From Arenibacter catalasegens (GTDB lineage: Bacteria > Bacteroidota > Bacteroidia > Flavobacteriales > Flavobacteriaceae): a stretch of DNA of 64,000 nucleotides. The DNA is taken from the NCBI RefSeq assembly GCF_002909235.1, contig NZ_PHQQ01000004.1, positions 1 to 64,000 on the forward strand, read 5' to 3'. Positions within the stretch are counted from its first letter, which is position 1. Each line of letters starts with the position of its first letter. Under the pieces are notes generated by a model that had not been told where the DNA came from, did no database searches, and worked only from the letters and a program-made list of their open reading frames with translations. A program made the translations under genes and the position numbers. Shown in pieces: positions 55,372 through 64,000 of this stretch.

Positions 55372-56589
55372 TTAGTTGATCAGATAATTGATCACCGATG
55401 ATTGTACATAATACATTTGCACGGATTCAATTGTGGCCATTTCAAATTTTAGTTGCAATTCCTGAATGTCCAGCACATCATTAAAATCAATGGTACCCGT
55501 TTCATAGTTTTTCATTAGGATTTCTTCAGCATTTTTGGCCTGTCCTAAATTAAGCTGTTGGGTATCATATTTTATGCGTGCCCCATTGCGTCCCGACTCT
55601 GCTTTTGCCAATGCCGTTTGAAGAAGATTAAAGCGCTCGTTTTTCTGCAATTCCGTTTCCTTCAAACGCATTTCGTTCTGCTTGGAAATCGATTTAATCC
55701 GATTGTTGAAAATAGGGATGGAGAAATTCACCATGGGCATCACAATATCCTTCCCATTATCATCAAAACTCATGTCCGGTCTTTCCTGGATAGGAATGTA
55801 ATCCAGGCCAAAACCAATGTTGGGAGCACCATCTTTTTTATTGAGCAATTCTGATTGAACTATGGATTCATACATTTCATTATATTTCAGAATCTCAGGG
55901 TTAAGTTCCAATCCATTCCCTAAATGAATTGGGTCTTCCTGAGGAATGGTCAATTCTGTAATAACATCAATAGATATGGTCTCATTCCTATTTAAAAGAT
56001 TATTGAAATTAGTCTTTTCCGAATTATAATCTTGCTCCAAAACCACCCTTTGTTGATGCATTTCATTTTGACGTATTTGTAATTTCAGCACATCAACGGC
56101 CGAGGCCTTACCCACTTCCACAGAGGTCAAAGCCAGACGCTCATAGGTCTTCAGTAACTGTATGTTCTGGTCCAAAACCTTTTGCTTATTACCAATGGCA
56201 TACAATTGGTAATAGGATTGGGCAACAGCAAGAGCCAATTTACGTTTGGCAATAACTATTTCAACATAATCCACATTGGCCATGGAAACAGCATAGTTCT
56301 GACGGGCCGTTATGGTCCCGAACCATGGCAACATTTGTGAAACAGAAAACCTAGCGCGCTGCGCACCTGTACGTGTTTCAGGTTCAATTAGAAAATAGCC
56401 TGCACTTACCGAGGTGTTGGGGAGGGTATTTACTTCGTTTACCTTTTCTTTGGCTATGTTGAATTTCAAATCAAAGGCCTGTATCTGTGGGTTATTCGTT
56501 TCCGCTTCCTGAATATAAGCTTGCAGATCCTGTGCTTTCACATAAGTGGAAACCATTAAAAGACAGATGATGAATATTATATTTTTCAT
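55372..56589 (-). CDS. TolC family outer-membrane factor (CusC-like)
   Basis: A 405-residue outer-membrane channel of the TolC/CusC family, built mostly of long coiled-coil helices (about 90-210 and 280-390; ERLALTSVEVGKASAVDVLKLQIRQNEMHQQ is typical). It has a signal peptide (about 1-19) ending VKAQ. No lipid-anchor Cys is seen, unlike E. coli CusC. The ATG overlaps the cusA stop by 4 bp. It should complete the CusA/CusB efflux path across the outer membrane. Confidence 0.88.
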   Translation of the reverse strand: MKNIIFIICLLMVSTYVKAQDLQAYIQEAETNNPQIQAFDLKFNIAKEKVNEVNTLPNTSVSAGYFLIEPETRTGAQRARFSVSQMLPWFGTITARQNYAVSMANVDYVEIVIAKRKLALAVAQSYYQLYAIGNKQKVLDQNIQLLKTYERLALTSVEVGKASAVDVLKLQIRQNEMHQQRVVLEQDYNSEKTNFNNLLNRNETISIDVITELTIPQEDPIHLGNGLELNPEILKYNEMYESIVQSELLNKKDGAPNIGFGLDYIPIQERPDMSFDDNGKDIVMPMVNFSIPIFNNRIKSISKQNEMRLKETELQKNERFNLLQTALAKAESGRNGARIKYDTQQLNLGQAKNAEEILMKNYETGTIDFNDVLDIQELQLKFEMATIESVQMYYVQSSVINYLIN

Positions 56590-59500
56590 TTGCTTGCTCG
56601 TTTTAATTGAAATTCTTTTTTCCAGCTATACAGCACCGGCACAATAAAGTAGGAGGTAACATCAATGACCATCCCACCGAATATGGGGATTGCCATTGGG
56701 ATCATGATATCACTACCCTTTCCGGTAGAGGTCATTACAGGTAGGAGCGCAAGGATAGTAGTTACAGTTGTCATTAAACAGGGTCTAATACGCTTTTCCG
56801 CTGCTTCTAGAGCCGCAATTCGAATCCCCTTAATATCGGTTGGATTTTCTCGGTCAAAAGTTTGTGTTAGGTAAGTGGCCATAACTACTCCATCATCTGT
56901 AGCAATACCGAACAGCGCAATAAATCCAACCCATACGGCCACACTTAAATTGATAGTTTTCATGTTGAAAAGATCCCTTAGATTTTCTCCCAAAAAGCTA
57001 AAGTTTAAAAACCAGTCTTGCCCATAGAGCCATATCATGATGAATCCACCAGCAAAAGCAACCGTAATTCCAGTAAATACCATTAGGGAGGTTGCCACGG
57101 ATCTAAACTGAAAATAAAGTATCAAAAAGATGATCATTAATGCCAAGGGAACTACAATAGAAAGTGTTTTTTCTGCCCTTAATTGGTTTTCGTAGGTCCC
57201 TGTAAATTGATAATTAATGCCCTTGGGAACCACTAGTTCACCGCTATCTATTTTTCCCTTGATAATAGCTTGTGCATTTTCCACAACGTTTACTTCCGCG
57301 AAGCCATCAATTTTGTCGAACAATACATACCCTACCAAAAAAGTATCTTCACTTTTGATGACTTGTGGCCCCTGTTCGTATCTAATATTTACCAATTGTC
57401 CCAAATGAACTGGACTACCATTTTCAACTGGGACATAGATGTTTTCAAGGTCTGTTGGATTTTCCCGTAATTCCCGAGGATAACGTACCCTTATAGCGTA
57501 TCGTTCCCTGCCTTCAACGGTTTGTGTCAAGGGCATACCTCCTACCGCTACCTGAAGAATTTCCTGTACGTCCATTACAGATATGCCATATCGCGCAAGT
57601 TGATCACGATCGATATCTATAAGTAAATAGGGCTTACCAACAATACGGTCTGCAAACACGGCCTGTTCCTTGACCCCATCCACCTGTTTAAGAATTTTCT
57701 CCAGCTCAAGGCCAAAAGCTTCGATTTTTTTCAAATCCTGACCTTTCACCTTGATACCCATTGGTGCCCGCATCCCCGTTTGTAACATCACCAAACGCGT
57801 TTCTATAGGTTGCAGTTTTGGCGCGGAAGTAACACCTGGAAATTTTGTTACCCTCACGATTTCATTCCAGATATCGTCTGGCGAATTAATTTTTGGCCGC
57901 CAATTTCGATAATATTCCCCATCATTGTCTGGAACTAATTCATCTCTTGTCGCTGTAGATTGCAGTTGAGACTCTTCATAGTTAATATCATCCTCCACTT
58001 CATTGTTGGGATTAATAATAAAATTGCCACTTTTCAAAACAAAAAGACCATCCTCGTTTACTTGATAACGCTGGCGTTTTCCTTCAGCATTGCGCATGTA
58101 CTCGGATTTGTATTGTATTACATTTTCGTACATGGAAAGCGGTGCGGGGTCCAAGGCCGATTCTGTTCGTCCAGATTTACCTACTACTGTTTTAATTTCT
58201 GGGATACTCGCAACAGCCATATCCAGCTGCTGTAATACGCGCTTATTTTCTTCTACCCCTGCATGCGGCAAAGAAGTGGGCATTAATAGAAATGAGCCTT
58301 CGTTTAAGGCAGGCATAAATTCCTTGCCCGTGTTTTTCATGATGGTAAATCCCAGTATCAAAACCGTTGTTGGAATGATAAGAAAGATCAATTTATTCGC
58401 CAAAGCCCATTGTAGAATACGGGTATAATAATTTCTAAAAATCGTAAAAGTTCCCAAAAGACCAAAACAGATGATACTAACAAAAATCAGGTTCATAGGG
58501 ATGCTACGGTCAAAGCCTAGTGGTCTCCAATAGACGGCAAGAAGGAGTATAATGGCAATAACTGATGTAATAATATTAATCAAATTTCCCCTTTTGGAAG
58601 AAATTTTTCCATGTATGCCCAAAAATGCGGTTGTGGCAAAAGCTATAAGAATTAGACCCAGCCAATATCCATAAAAAATTGCCGTGATGCCAAGCCCAAC
58701 CAGGACGGCATTTAGAATATATTTGGAATTTCTTTTGAGGTTGGTTTTCTTAAAGAGTACTGCCGCAAAAGGGGGAATTAAAAACAAGGCTATAATCAGG
58801 GAGGCCGTAAGTGCCATGGTCTTTGTAAATGCCAAAGGCCGGAAAAGTTTCCCTTCTGCACCTATCATGGTAAAGACGGGCATAAAACTTATTATAGTGG
58901 TAAGTACAGCGGTTAAAATGGCACCGGAAACTTCCGAAGTAGCGTTATAAACAATTTCGTTAATGGTATATTCGGTTCCGTTTTCCCTATATCGCAATTT
59001 TTCATCTTCCAAATGCCTTATCATATTTTCGGCTAGAATCACCCCCACATCAACCATAGTACCGATTGCTATGGCAATACCGGAAAGGGCAACGATGTTG
59101 GCATCCACGTTAAACAACTTCATCGTTACAAAAACCATTAAAACGGCAACAGGCAATAAACCCGAAATAAGAATGGAAGCCCGTAAATTGAATATCATTA
59201 CAATAATGACTAGGATTGTAATGAGTATTTCCAAGGTTAACGCCTCATTCAGTGTATCCAAGGTTTCGTGTATCAATTCTGTTCTATCATAGAAGGGTAC
59301 AATGGTCACTTGCGAAGTTCTTCCATCTTCCAATAGCTTGGAAGGCAGGCCAGCGGCCAATTCCTCGATTTGCTTTTTTACATTGTTAATGACTTCCAAG
59401 GGATTTGAACCATACCTAGCTACTACTACCCCACCAACAACTTCGGCTCCTTCTTTGTCCAATATACCACGACGAGGTGCCGGTCCCATATGTACTTTAC

Positions 59501-60338
59501 CCAAATCCTTAATGCGAAGGGAGGTGAAGTTTTCGGAAATAACAACTGCATTTTCTATATCCTCAATAGATTCTACATAGCCGAGGCCGCGTACCAAGTA
59601 TTCTGCTTGATTAATTTCCAATGTTTGTGCACCTATATCTTGATTGGAATTTTTAACGGCTTTTACAATATCGCTAAGGTTTATATTATATTGGCGCATA
59701 ATTTCAGGATCAACATCTACCTGATATTCTTTGACATACCCACCAATAGAAGCCACTTCTGAAACACCAGACGCAGAAGAAAGTGCATATTTTACATAAT
59801 AGTCCTGAATACTTCTCAATTCCTGTAGATCCCAACCCCCAGTGACATTGCCTTCTTTATCCCGACCTTCCAGCGTATACCAAAAAATCTGGCCCAATCC
59901 AGTAGCATCGGGACCTAATGCAGGATTTACATTATCAGGCAACAGGCCGCTAGGCAAGGAATTTAGTTTTTCAAGGATACGACTACGGGACCAATAGAAT
60001 TCTATATCCTCTTCAAAAATGATGTAGATGCTTGAAAATCCGAACATAGATGAGCTCCTGATAGTCTTGACACCTGGGATACCCAAAAGTGAGGAGGTAA
60101 GTGGATAAGTAATTTGATCCTCGATATCCTGTGGGGAACGTCCTTCCCACTTGGTGAAGACTATTTGCTGATTTTCACCAATATCGGGAATGGCGTCTAC
60201 GGCAACCGGGTCTGTGGGTAAAAAGCCCGTGTCCCAATTAAAAGGTGCATTTATTATACCCCAGCCTATAAAAAGAGTAAGTAATAGAACCGCAACCAGT
60301 TTGTTTTCTATTAGAAATTTAATGCTTTTATTTAGCAT
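56586..60338 (-). CDS. cusA: CusA-type heavy-metal RND efflux pump
   Basis: A 1250-residue inner-membrane proton-driven pump for Cu(I)/Ag(I). It has RND hallmarks: AIPDIGENQQIVFTKWEGRSPQDIEDQITYPL, GIAIAIGTMVDVGVILAENMIRHL in TM4 with the proton-relay Asp, and the second-half FIALFGIATDDGVVMATYL. It exceeds E. coli CusA (about 1047) by about 200 residues. Most of the excess is an insert at about 535-660 adding about four TM helices (SKYILNAVLVGLGITAIFYG ... IFVSIICFGLLGTF), plus a polar insert near 775-830. It overlaps the channel gene by ATGA and follows the HYC_CC_PP gene by about 130 bp. Confidence 0.94.
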   Translation of the reverse strand: MLNKSIKFLIENKLVAVLLLTLFIGWGIINAPFNWDTGFLPTDPVAVDAIPDIGENQQIVFTKWEGRSPQDIEDQITYPLTSSLLGIPGVKTIRSSSMFGFSSIYIIFEEDIEFYWSRSRILEKLNSLPSGLLPDNVNPALGPDATGLGQIFWYTLEGRDKEGNVTGGWDLQELRSIQDYYVKYALSSASGVSEVASIGGYVKEYQVDVDPEIMRQYNINLSDIVKAVKNSNQDIGAQTLEINQAEYLVRGLGYVESIEDIENAVVISENFTSLRIKDLGKVHMGPAPRRGILDKEGAEVVGGVVVARYGSNPLEVINNVKKQIEELAAGLPSKLLEDGRTSQVTIVPFYDRTELIHETLDTLNEALTLEILITILVIIVMIFNLRASILISGLLPVAVLMVFVTMKLFNVDANIVALSGIAIAIGTMVDVGVILAENMIRHLEDEKLRYRENGTEYTINEIVYNATSEVSGAILTAVLTTIISFMPVFTMIGAEGKLFRPLAFTKTMALTASLIIALFLIPPFAAVLFKKTNLKRNSKYILNAVLVGLGITAIFYGYWLGLILIAFATTAFLGIHGKISSKRGNLINIITSVIAIILLLAVYWRPLGFDRSIPMNLIFVSIICFGLLGTFTIFRNYYTRILQWALANKLIFLIIPTTVLILGFTIMKNTGKEFMPALNEGSFLLMPTSLPHAGVEENKRVLQQLDMAVASIPEIKTVVGKSGRTESALDPAPLSMYENVIQYKSEYMRNAEGKRQRYQVNEDGLFVLKSGNFIINPNNEVEDDINYEESQLQSTATRDELVPDNDGEYYRNWRPKINSPDDIWNEIVRVTKFPGVTSAPKLQPIETRLVMLQTGMRAPMGIKVKGQDLKKIEAFGLELEKILKQVDGVKEQAVFADRIVGKPYLLIDIDRDQLARYGISVMDVQEILQVAVGGMPLTQTVEGRERYAIRVRYPRELRENPTDLENIYVPVENGSPVHLGQLVNIRYEQGPQVIKSEDTFLVGYVLFDKIDGFAEVNVVENAQAIIKGKIDSGELVVPKGINYQFTGTYENQLRAEKTLSIVVPLALMIIFLILYFQFRSVATSLMVFTGITVAFAGGFIMIWLYGQDWFLNFSFLGENLRDLFNMKTINLSVAVWVGFIALFGIATDDGVVMATYLTQTFDRENPTDIKGIRIAALEAAEKRIRPCLMTTVTTILALLPVMTSTGKGSDIMIPMAIPIFGGMVIDVTSYFIVPVLYSWKKEFQLKRASK

Positions 60339-60439
60339 GGATTTTGGTAATTAGACAGTTATACATTTTTGTGTAAAAAGGCGTCCAGAATTTGGAACAC
60401 AACAAAACCTGCCCATTGCGAAATGTCCGCTGGGCTATA

Positions 60440-60457
60440 TCCCGATGATTATCGGGA
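60440..60457. repeat. palindrome TCCCGATGATTATCGGGA
   Basis: An 18-bp inverted repeat with one mismatch pair, in the gap between the HYC_CC_PP gene and cusA. It shares the TCCCGAT/ATCGGGA arms with the palindrome at 43859-43876. No T run follows on the minus strand. Confidence 0.75.
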
Positions 60458-60469
60458 ACTGTCTAAAAA

Positions 60470-60886
60470 TCAAATTAAGTATAACTCGTACAGCTGCTGT
60501 ACGTCACGCTCGAGAAAGGGCGGCGAATAATCAATGAAAGATTTGATGTTTTCATCTAAGTCCTCAAAAAGATTAATATATGAGTATAGGAAAGTGGCAA
60601 CAAAAGTCTGCTGCTCTAATGTGAGTTTATCAAATGAAATCTTAAGGTCCTGATTCGCTTCCTTGACCAATTGTTGTTCTGTACAACATGAACTTGTCGT
60701 AATTTCAGTTTCGCAATCTTGTGTGGACTTTATTTTGTCCATACCGCAACTATCGGCACTGCTGAAGAATGATAAATCTACCAAAGACGCTCCACAATAA
60801 TGCATATCCATTGTAAACGACATTGTAGTGAACATAACTACAAATGCCATTGAAACAGCTAATATTTTATGGAAACGCTTCCTCAT
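60470..60886 (-). CDS. HYC_CC_PP family secreted protein
   Basis: A protein of about 138 residues, recognised by the three family landmarks: MHYCG (near 30), the SSCC pair (near 68) and a SPPF segment near the C-terminus. A signal peptide spans about 1-28. The Cys- and Met-containing N-terminal half (CGASL, SCGMD, DCET, SSCC) could bind copper. These proteins are commonly encoded beside metal RND pumps in this phylum; function unknown. ATG 60886 is chosen over the TTG at 60895 because a promoter box overlaps the latter. It is the first gene of the copper cluster. Confidence 0.85.
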   Translation of the reverse strand: MRKRFHKILAVSMAFVVMFTTMSFTMDMHYCGASLVDLSFFSSADSCGMDKIKSTQDCETEITTSSCCTEQQLVKEANQDLKISFDKLTLEQQTFVATFLYSYINLFEDLDENIKSFIDYSPPFLERDVQQLYELYLI

Positions 60887-60892
60887 ATAATG

Positions 60893-60924
60893 CAAAAGTA
60901 TTAAAAAATTAACAATCTAATCAA
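60893..60924 (-). promoter_or_regulatory. candidate promoter of the copper cluster
   Basis: On the minus strand TTG (60924-60922) and TACTTTTG (60900-60893) are 21 bp apart, fitting the -33/-7 consensus. The box ends 6 bp before ATG 60886, so the mRNA would have little or no leader. Confidence 0.5.
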
Positions 60925-61139
60925 GATTAACAAAAGATTAGGCTAAAGGCGCTAACCTATTCTGCTGTTTTGGGAATTGTAAAAAACAATAAACACTGTA
61001 GAATTGACCCAATGTATTTAAACGGTTTAACTAAATAAAATATGTGAAAGAAGTGAGTACAATTCTATTTATAAATTTCCATCACATTCCCGCTCTATGG
61101 GTACGTCGGGGTACTTTCATTCAATTAGGATGCCTTAGG

Positions 61140-62156
61140 TTAATCCATTTCAAATCTCACTAAATAGGCTATCCCTTTTTTTTGAATCAGTGAAATTCCC
61201 CAACTTGGTATTTCATCTACAACATGCTCCTCCTGTAGATGTGGACGATACAAACCGGGCGCCGTAGGAATTTCAGCAAGGTTTGTATGTAAAGGCACAA
61301 AGTCCCTGCCATTGGATGCAAAGTTTATCGAAGCGTTGATAGAGGCCAAAGAAGCTACCCCTCCGTTCTGGTTCCAAATGAGTACCTCATGACTTTTATC
61401 TAAAATGGGGCCTTCATTTTTTTTATAGGGTCCTTCTGGACGATAGGCATAAGCCACACCCATTTGTGTTTTACCTGGACCGGATTTCCCATGGATTATG
61501 GATCGGCCTTTATAGTACAACCATATTTTATCATCTTTCTTTAATAAGCTGGCATCATCTATTCGGTAGCTGTCGAAATCATTGGCTACATTGCTAATCT
61601 CCAATACAGGATTATTTTCTACCCTTACAAACGGACCATTTGGACTATCTGCTACCGCCAGACCAATGGCCGTAATATCCGTTTCCGAATTATTCTCGAA
61701 CTCATTGCTCATATGGCCAGGTGTAGGTTTTACCCCCGTATAATACAGATAGTATTTACCCTCGTAAACTAAAATATTAGGGGTGAAAACGGATTGATTA
61801 TCAAATTCGCCTTTAGCTCCCAAACCAAGTGCCATACCCTCTTCTTTCCAAGTATAGCCCTCATCCGTTGAAGTTGCATACCATATAGTACCCCAGTAAC
61901 CTGCTGTTTCTGGACTATTCATGCGAGTATACCAAACGTAGTAGGTTTTGCCTACTTTGATGATGTCGCTGTTATCCCTTCTGTTATAAAGCGAATCGAC
62001 ACCAATACCTTTTATTTCTTGGTAACTAAAGCTGATGGAATCAGTTTTAATTTTTATCGTACCCTGGGTGTCTTTTGATTTTTTTGAAAAATTACAAGAA
62101 GACATCAGACAGGCTAATGCGATAACTGCTACTAAGTGAGATTTCATTTTTTCCAT
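61140..62156 (-). CDS. GH117/GH43-like beta-propeller glycoside hydrolase lipoprotein
   Basis: A 338-residue lipoprotein (signal ending LMSSC, about 17-21) made of a five-bladed beta-propeller. Blade motifs are RRDNSDIIKVGKTYYVWYTR (about 59-78), FDNQSVFTPNILVYEGKYYLYYTG, ITAIGLAVADSPNGPF, FDSYRIDDASLLKKDDKIWLYYKG and MGVAYAYRPEGPY. The order and the early RRDNSD acidic motif resemble GH117 (3,6-anhydro-L-galactosidase) and related GH43-type enzymes. It directly follows the sulfatase (33 bp), which fits work on sulfated algal galactans. GH117 against GH43 is not settled from sequence alone. Confidence 0.7.
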   Translation of the reverse strand: MEKMKSHLVAVIALACLMSSCNFSKKSKDTQGTIKIKTDSISFSYQEIKGIGVDSLYNRRDNSDIIKVGKTYYVWYTRMNSPETAGYWGTIWYATSTDEGYTWKEEGMALGLGAKGEFDNQSVFTPNILVYEGKYYLYYTGVKPTPGHMSNEFENNSETDITAIGLAVADSPNGPFVRVENNPVLEISNVANDFDSYRIDDASLLKKDDKIWLYYKGRSIIHGKSGPGKTQMGVAYAYRPEGPYKKNEGPILDKSHEVLIWNQNGGVASLASINASINFASNGRDFVPLHTNLAEIPTAPGLYRPHLQEEHVVDEIPSWGISLIQKKGIAYLVRFEMD

Positions 62157-62189
62157 TTTTTTTTTATACGCTGTGGACTACTTTTTAAT

Positions 62190-63815
62190 TTATTTGCCTT
62201 GGTTCACTTCACTTCCCCACCAATCTTCATTGGGCTGCCAATTGGGCGATAACATTTCTTTGCGTTGTTTCTCCAACCTTGGCATCAATTTAGTTTTATT
62301 GTCGTCTAGCTTCTGTTTCCATGCGGCTTCGTTCCAGGAGCTGTCAACTTCGGCATATTGGGTATGCATGGACTCCAACCAAGCCATGAGTTCTTTTTTC
62401 ATTTCAAGCGTCATTGTTTCGTTTTCGCCAGATAAATTATTGGTTTCACCCAGGTCGGAATCCAGGTCATAAAGTTCCGTATGGCCGTCTTCCCAATAGT
62501 GAATTATTTTCCAATTGTCTTTCCGCATTATAGAAACAGGTTCCCCTCCTTGGTTGCCGTAATGTGGATAGTGCCAATACAAGGGTCTTTCTGCTATACT
62601 ATTTCCATTCAGAAGTGGTTCTAGACTAATTCCGTCTGCATGGTTTTCGGGACGAAGAGGAATATCTGCCAAATCCAACAGCGTAGGAAACAGATCTGCA
62701 CCGGATACCGGCACTTCACTTTTAGTACCCTCTTGCAACATCCAAGGCACATAAATAAAGTATGGCACGCGCAATCCACCTTCCCACTGATAACCTTTAC
62801 CACCACGAAGACTTAGCTGGTTGGTGGAAAAATTGTCACCGGAGGTAACACCGCCATTGTCCGAGGTAAAGACCACTATTGTATTTTTATCCAAATTAAG
62901 ATCTTTCAGTGTTTGTAAAACACTGCCAACGGCTTCATCTACTTGTTCTATCAACCCCGCATATACAGGATTGTCCTGATTCTTTCTAGCGGGCAGTACC
63001 CGCTCCATTTCAAAGCCTTTTTCAGCAATACCCATACTGTCCGCCTTGTCCCTATACTTTTTCCATTTGGCCTTGGTAGTTTGTATCGGAGAGTGAACCG
63101 CGTAAAAAGAGAGATAAGCCAAAAAGGTGGAATCCTTTTGTTCCCGGATAAATGCCGATGTTTCTTTGGCCAACTTCATAGAAAGGGGAATTCCCTTCTC
63201 CTCTGGATAATCTTTCATTTGTGGGTTGTTGAAAGGCGAAAAATACCCTCCGCTATATGGACCGCCCTTTTCATACCCCCCTTGGTTAATATCAAACCCA
63301 TGGTCGGTTGGAAGGGAATGGTCTGCTTCACTCCCCAAATGCCACTTGCCAGCGAAAAAGGTAGTATACCCATTTTCTTTCAGAACCTCGGGCAGGGTAA
63401 CATCTTTTTGATCTAAATGATGCTTGTACTCCGGGGGCAACAATTTGGAGTGCCGGTTCAAATTCTTCCAAGTCTGTCCTGATTTGGCACCCTCATATTG
63501 AGTAAGCCCGTGTCTGGCCGTAAACTGCCCATTCAATAAACTCGCCCTAGACGGACTACAAACGGCACAGGTGGCATAACCATTGGTAAAAATAGCTCCA
63601 GACCTTGCCAATCGGTCAATATTGGGGGTCTCATAATAGTTGCTGCCCATAACGCTCAAATCTGCATAACCTAGGTCATCGACCACTATAAAAAGGATAT
63701 TGGGTTTTTTAGGCTGCTCAGCTGTTTCTTTTTTGTCTCCACAGGAAATCAAAACCAGAAGACAAATGCCCTGCAAGACACTCATTTTTAACATTCTACA
63801 GACCTTTAATTGCAT
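62190..63815 (-). CDS. S1-type (formylglycine-dependent) sulfatase
   Basis: A protein of about 541 residues that hydrolyses sulfate esters, probably from a polysaccharide. The start ATG 63815 is chosen because it begins 11 bp after the upstream stop and gives a lipoprotein signal (LVLISC). A GTG at 63854 would overlap the previous gene. Catalytic features are the metal Asp pair in FIVVDDLGYADLS, the modified Cys in VCSPSRASLLNGQ (Cys near 86, the CxPSR signature), GKWHLG, and TSDNGGVTSG. It needs the maturase that makes formylglycine, not seen in this window. It is followed by the propeller enzyme. Confidence 0.93.
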   Translation of the reverse strand: MQLKVCRMLKMSVLQGICLLVLISCGDKKETAEQPKKPNILFIVVDDLGYADLSVMGSNYYETPNIDRLARSGAIFTNGYATCAVCSPSRASLLNGQFTARHGLTQYEGAKSGQTWKNLNRHSKLLPPEYKHHLDQKDVTLPEVLKENGYTTFFAGKWHLGSEADHSLPTDHGFDINQGGYEKGGPYSGGYFSPFNNPQMKDYPEEKGIPLSMKLAKETSAFIREQKDSTFLAYLSFYAVHSPIQTTKAKWKKYRDKADSMGIAEKGFEMERVLPARKNQDNPVYAGLIEQVDEAVGSVLQTLKDLNLDKNTIVVFTSDNGGVTSGDNFSTNQLSLRGGKGYQWEGGLRVPYFIYVPWMLQEGTKSEVPVSGADLFPTLLDLADIPLRPENHADGISLEPLLNGNSIAERPLYWHYPHYGNQGGEPVSIMRKDNWKIIHYWEDGHTELYDLDSDLGETNNLSGENETMTLEMKKELMAWLESMHTQYAEVDSSWNEAAWKQKLDDNKTKLMPRLEKQRKEMLSPNWQPNEDWWGSEVNQGK

Positions 63816-63826
63816 AGTATTAGTGT

Positions 63827-64000
63827 TTATTTTATAGAAACTGGTCTTATCCACATACAGTGTCCCCCGCCAGGGGCTATTTTAGCATTTACCATATCCC
63901 CTTTCTTCACCCTTCCTTTGCGAACTTGATAGGCCTCGGGATTGGTCTTGAAGTGGGTTTCAGGGGTATCTTCATAATAGGTGATATCATATTCCCTGCC
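63827..64000 (-). CDS. C-terminal end of a GH97-type glycoside hydrolase (partial)
   Basis: An open frame enters from the right edge on the minus strand and reads 57 codons to TAA at 63829-63827. It reads REYDITYYEDTPETHF, TNPEAYQVRKGRVKKGDMV, then KIAPGGGHCMWIRP. The AEIY-D-P, NPEAY, VKKGD and APGGG pattern matches the C-terminal beta-sandwich of GH97 enzymes (alpha-glucosidase/alpha-galactosidase family). The catalytic barrel lies outside the window. It is followed 11 bp later by the sulfatase, so the two belong to one operon. Confidence 0.75.
   Translation of the reverse strand, partial: GREYDITYYEDTPETHFKTNPEAYQVRKGRVKKGDMVNAKIAPGGGHCMWIRPVSIK

Overview
The window looks like chromosomal DNA from a marine member of the Flavobacteriaceae (Bacteroidota), perhaps near Zobellia, Maribacter or Arenibacter; this placement is inference. 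The DNA is AT-rich, promoter-like boxes fit the Bacteroidota TAnnTTTG pattern, Shine-Dalgarno sequences are weak, and there are a SusC/SusD pair, a hybrid two-component regulator, a formylglycine-type sulfatase, a RibBA fusion and a HYC_CC_PP protein. No phage, insertion sequence, CRISPR array or rRNA was seen.

Layout. (1) 1-1061: a cut-off gene end, a 50-codon ORF and about 800 bp of non-coding DNA. (2) 1062-11624, minus strand: FMN reductase, PabB, an alpha/beta hydrolase, TilS, DsbD, a CocE-type acyl hydrolase and a penicillin-acylase-type amidase. (3) 11741-13249, plus: a membrane acyltransferase-like protein and a double-CDGSH iron-sulfur protein, converging on dihydrolipoyl dehydrogenase (13351-14757, minus). 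(4) An Lrp/AsnC regulator divergent from a PLP-dependent sulfur amino acid lyase and an NhaC antiporter, followed by a 48-bp perfect palindrome. (5) 18793-26929, plus: AhpC, a thioredoxin, a small DUF6952-type protein, Tpx, DgkA, FtsK, LolA, an LptF/LptG permease and RibBA. This is peroxide defence plus envelope and division housekeeping.

(6) 27010-41360, minus: a polysaccharide utilization locus. SusC and SusD come first, then a GH115-like lipoprotein, a GH92 lipoprotein, a hybrid sensor/regulator and a DUF1080 protein. Together they would bind and import a glycan, trim it in the periplasm (GH92 points to alpha-mannosides) and sense the products. A DegT aminotransferase and a nitroreductase lie just upstream. 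(7) 43470-46202: tRNA-Ser(UGA) preceded by a broken tRNA-like copy, several hairpins, a GNAT protein and a YceI protein.

(8) 46203-60886, minus: a ten-gene copper-resistance cluster. It contains a HYC_CC_PP protein, CusA, a TolC-type outer-membrane factor, a multicopper oxidase fused to a CopB-like barrel, a DUF3347 lipoprotein, a haem-binding-domain protein, an HMA-AraC regulator, a CopA ATPase, a DUF305 protein and a CusB-type adaptor. It combines efflux across both membranes, periplasmic Cu(I) oxidation and a putative built-in metal sensor. (9) 61140-64000, minus: the 3' part of a second polysaccharide locus, with a GH97-type C-terminus cut by the window edge, an S1 sulfatase and a GH117/GH43-like beta-propeller lipoprotein, suggesting use of sulfated algal glycans.
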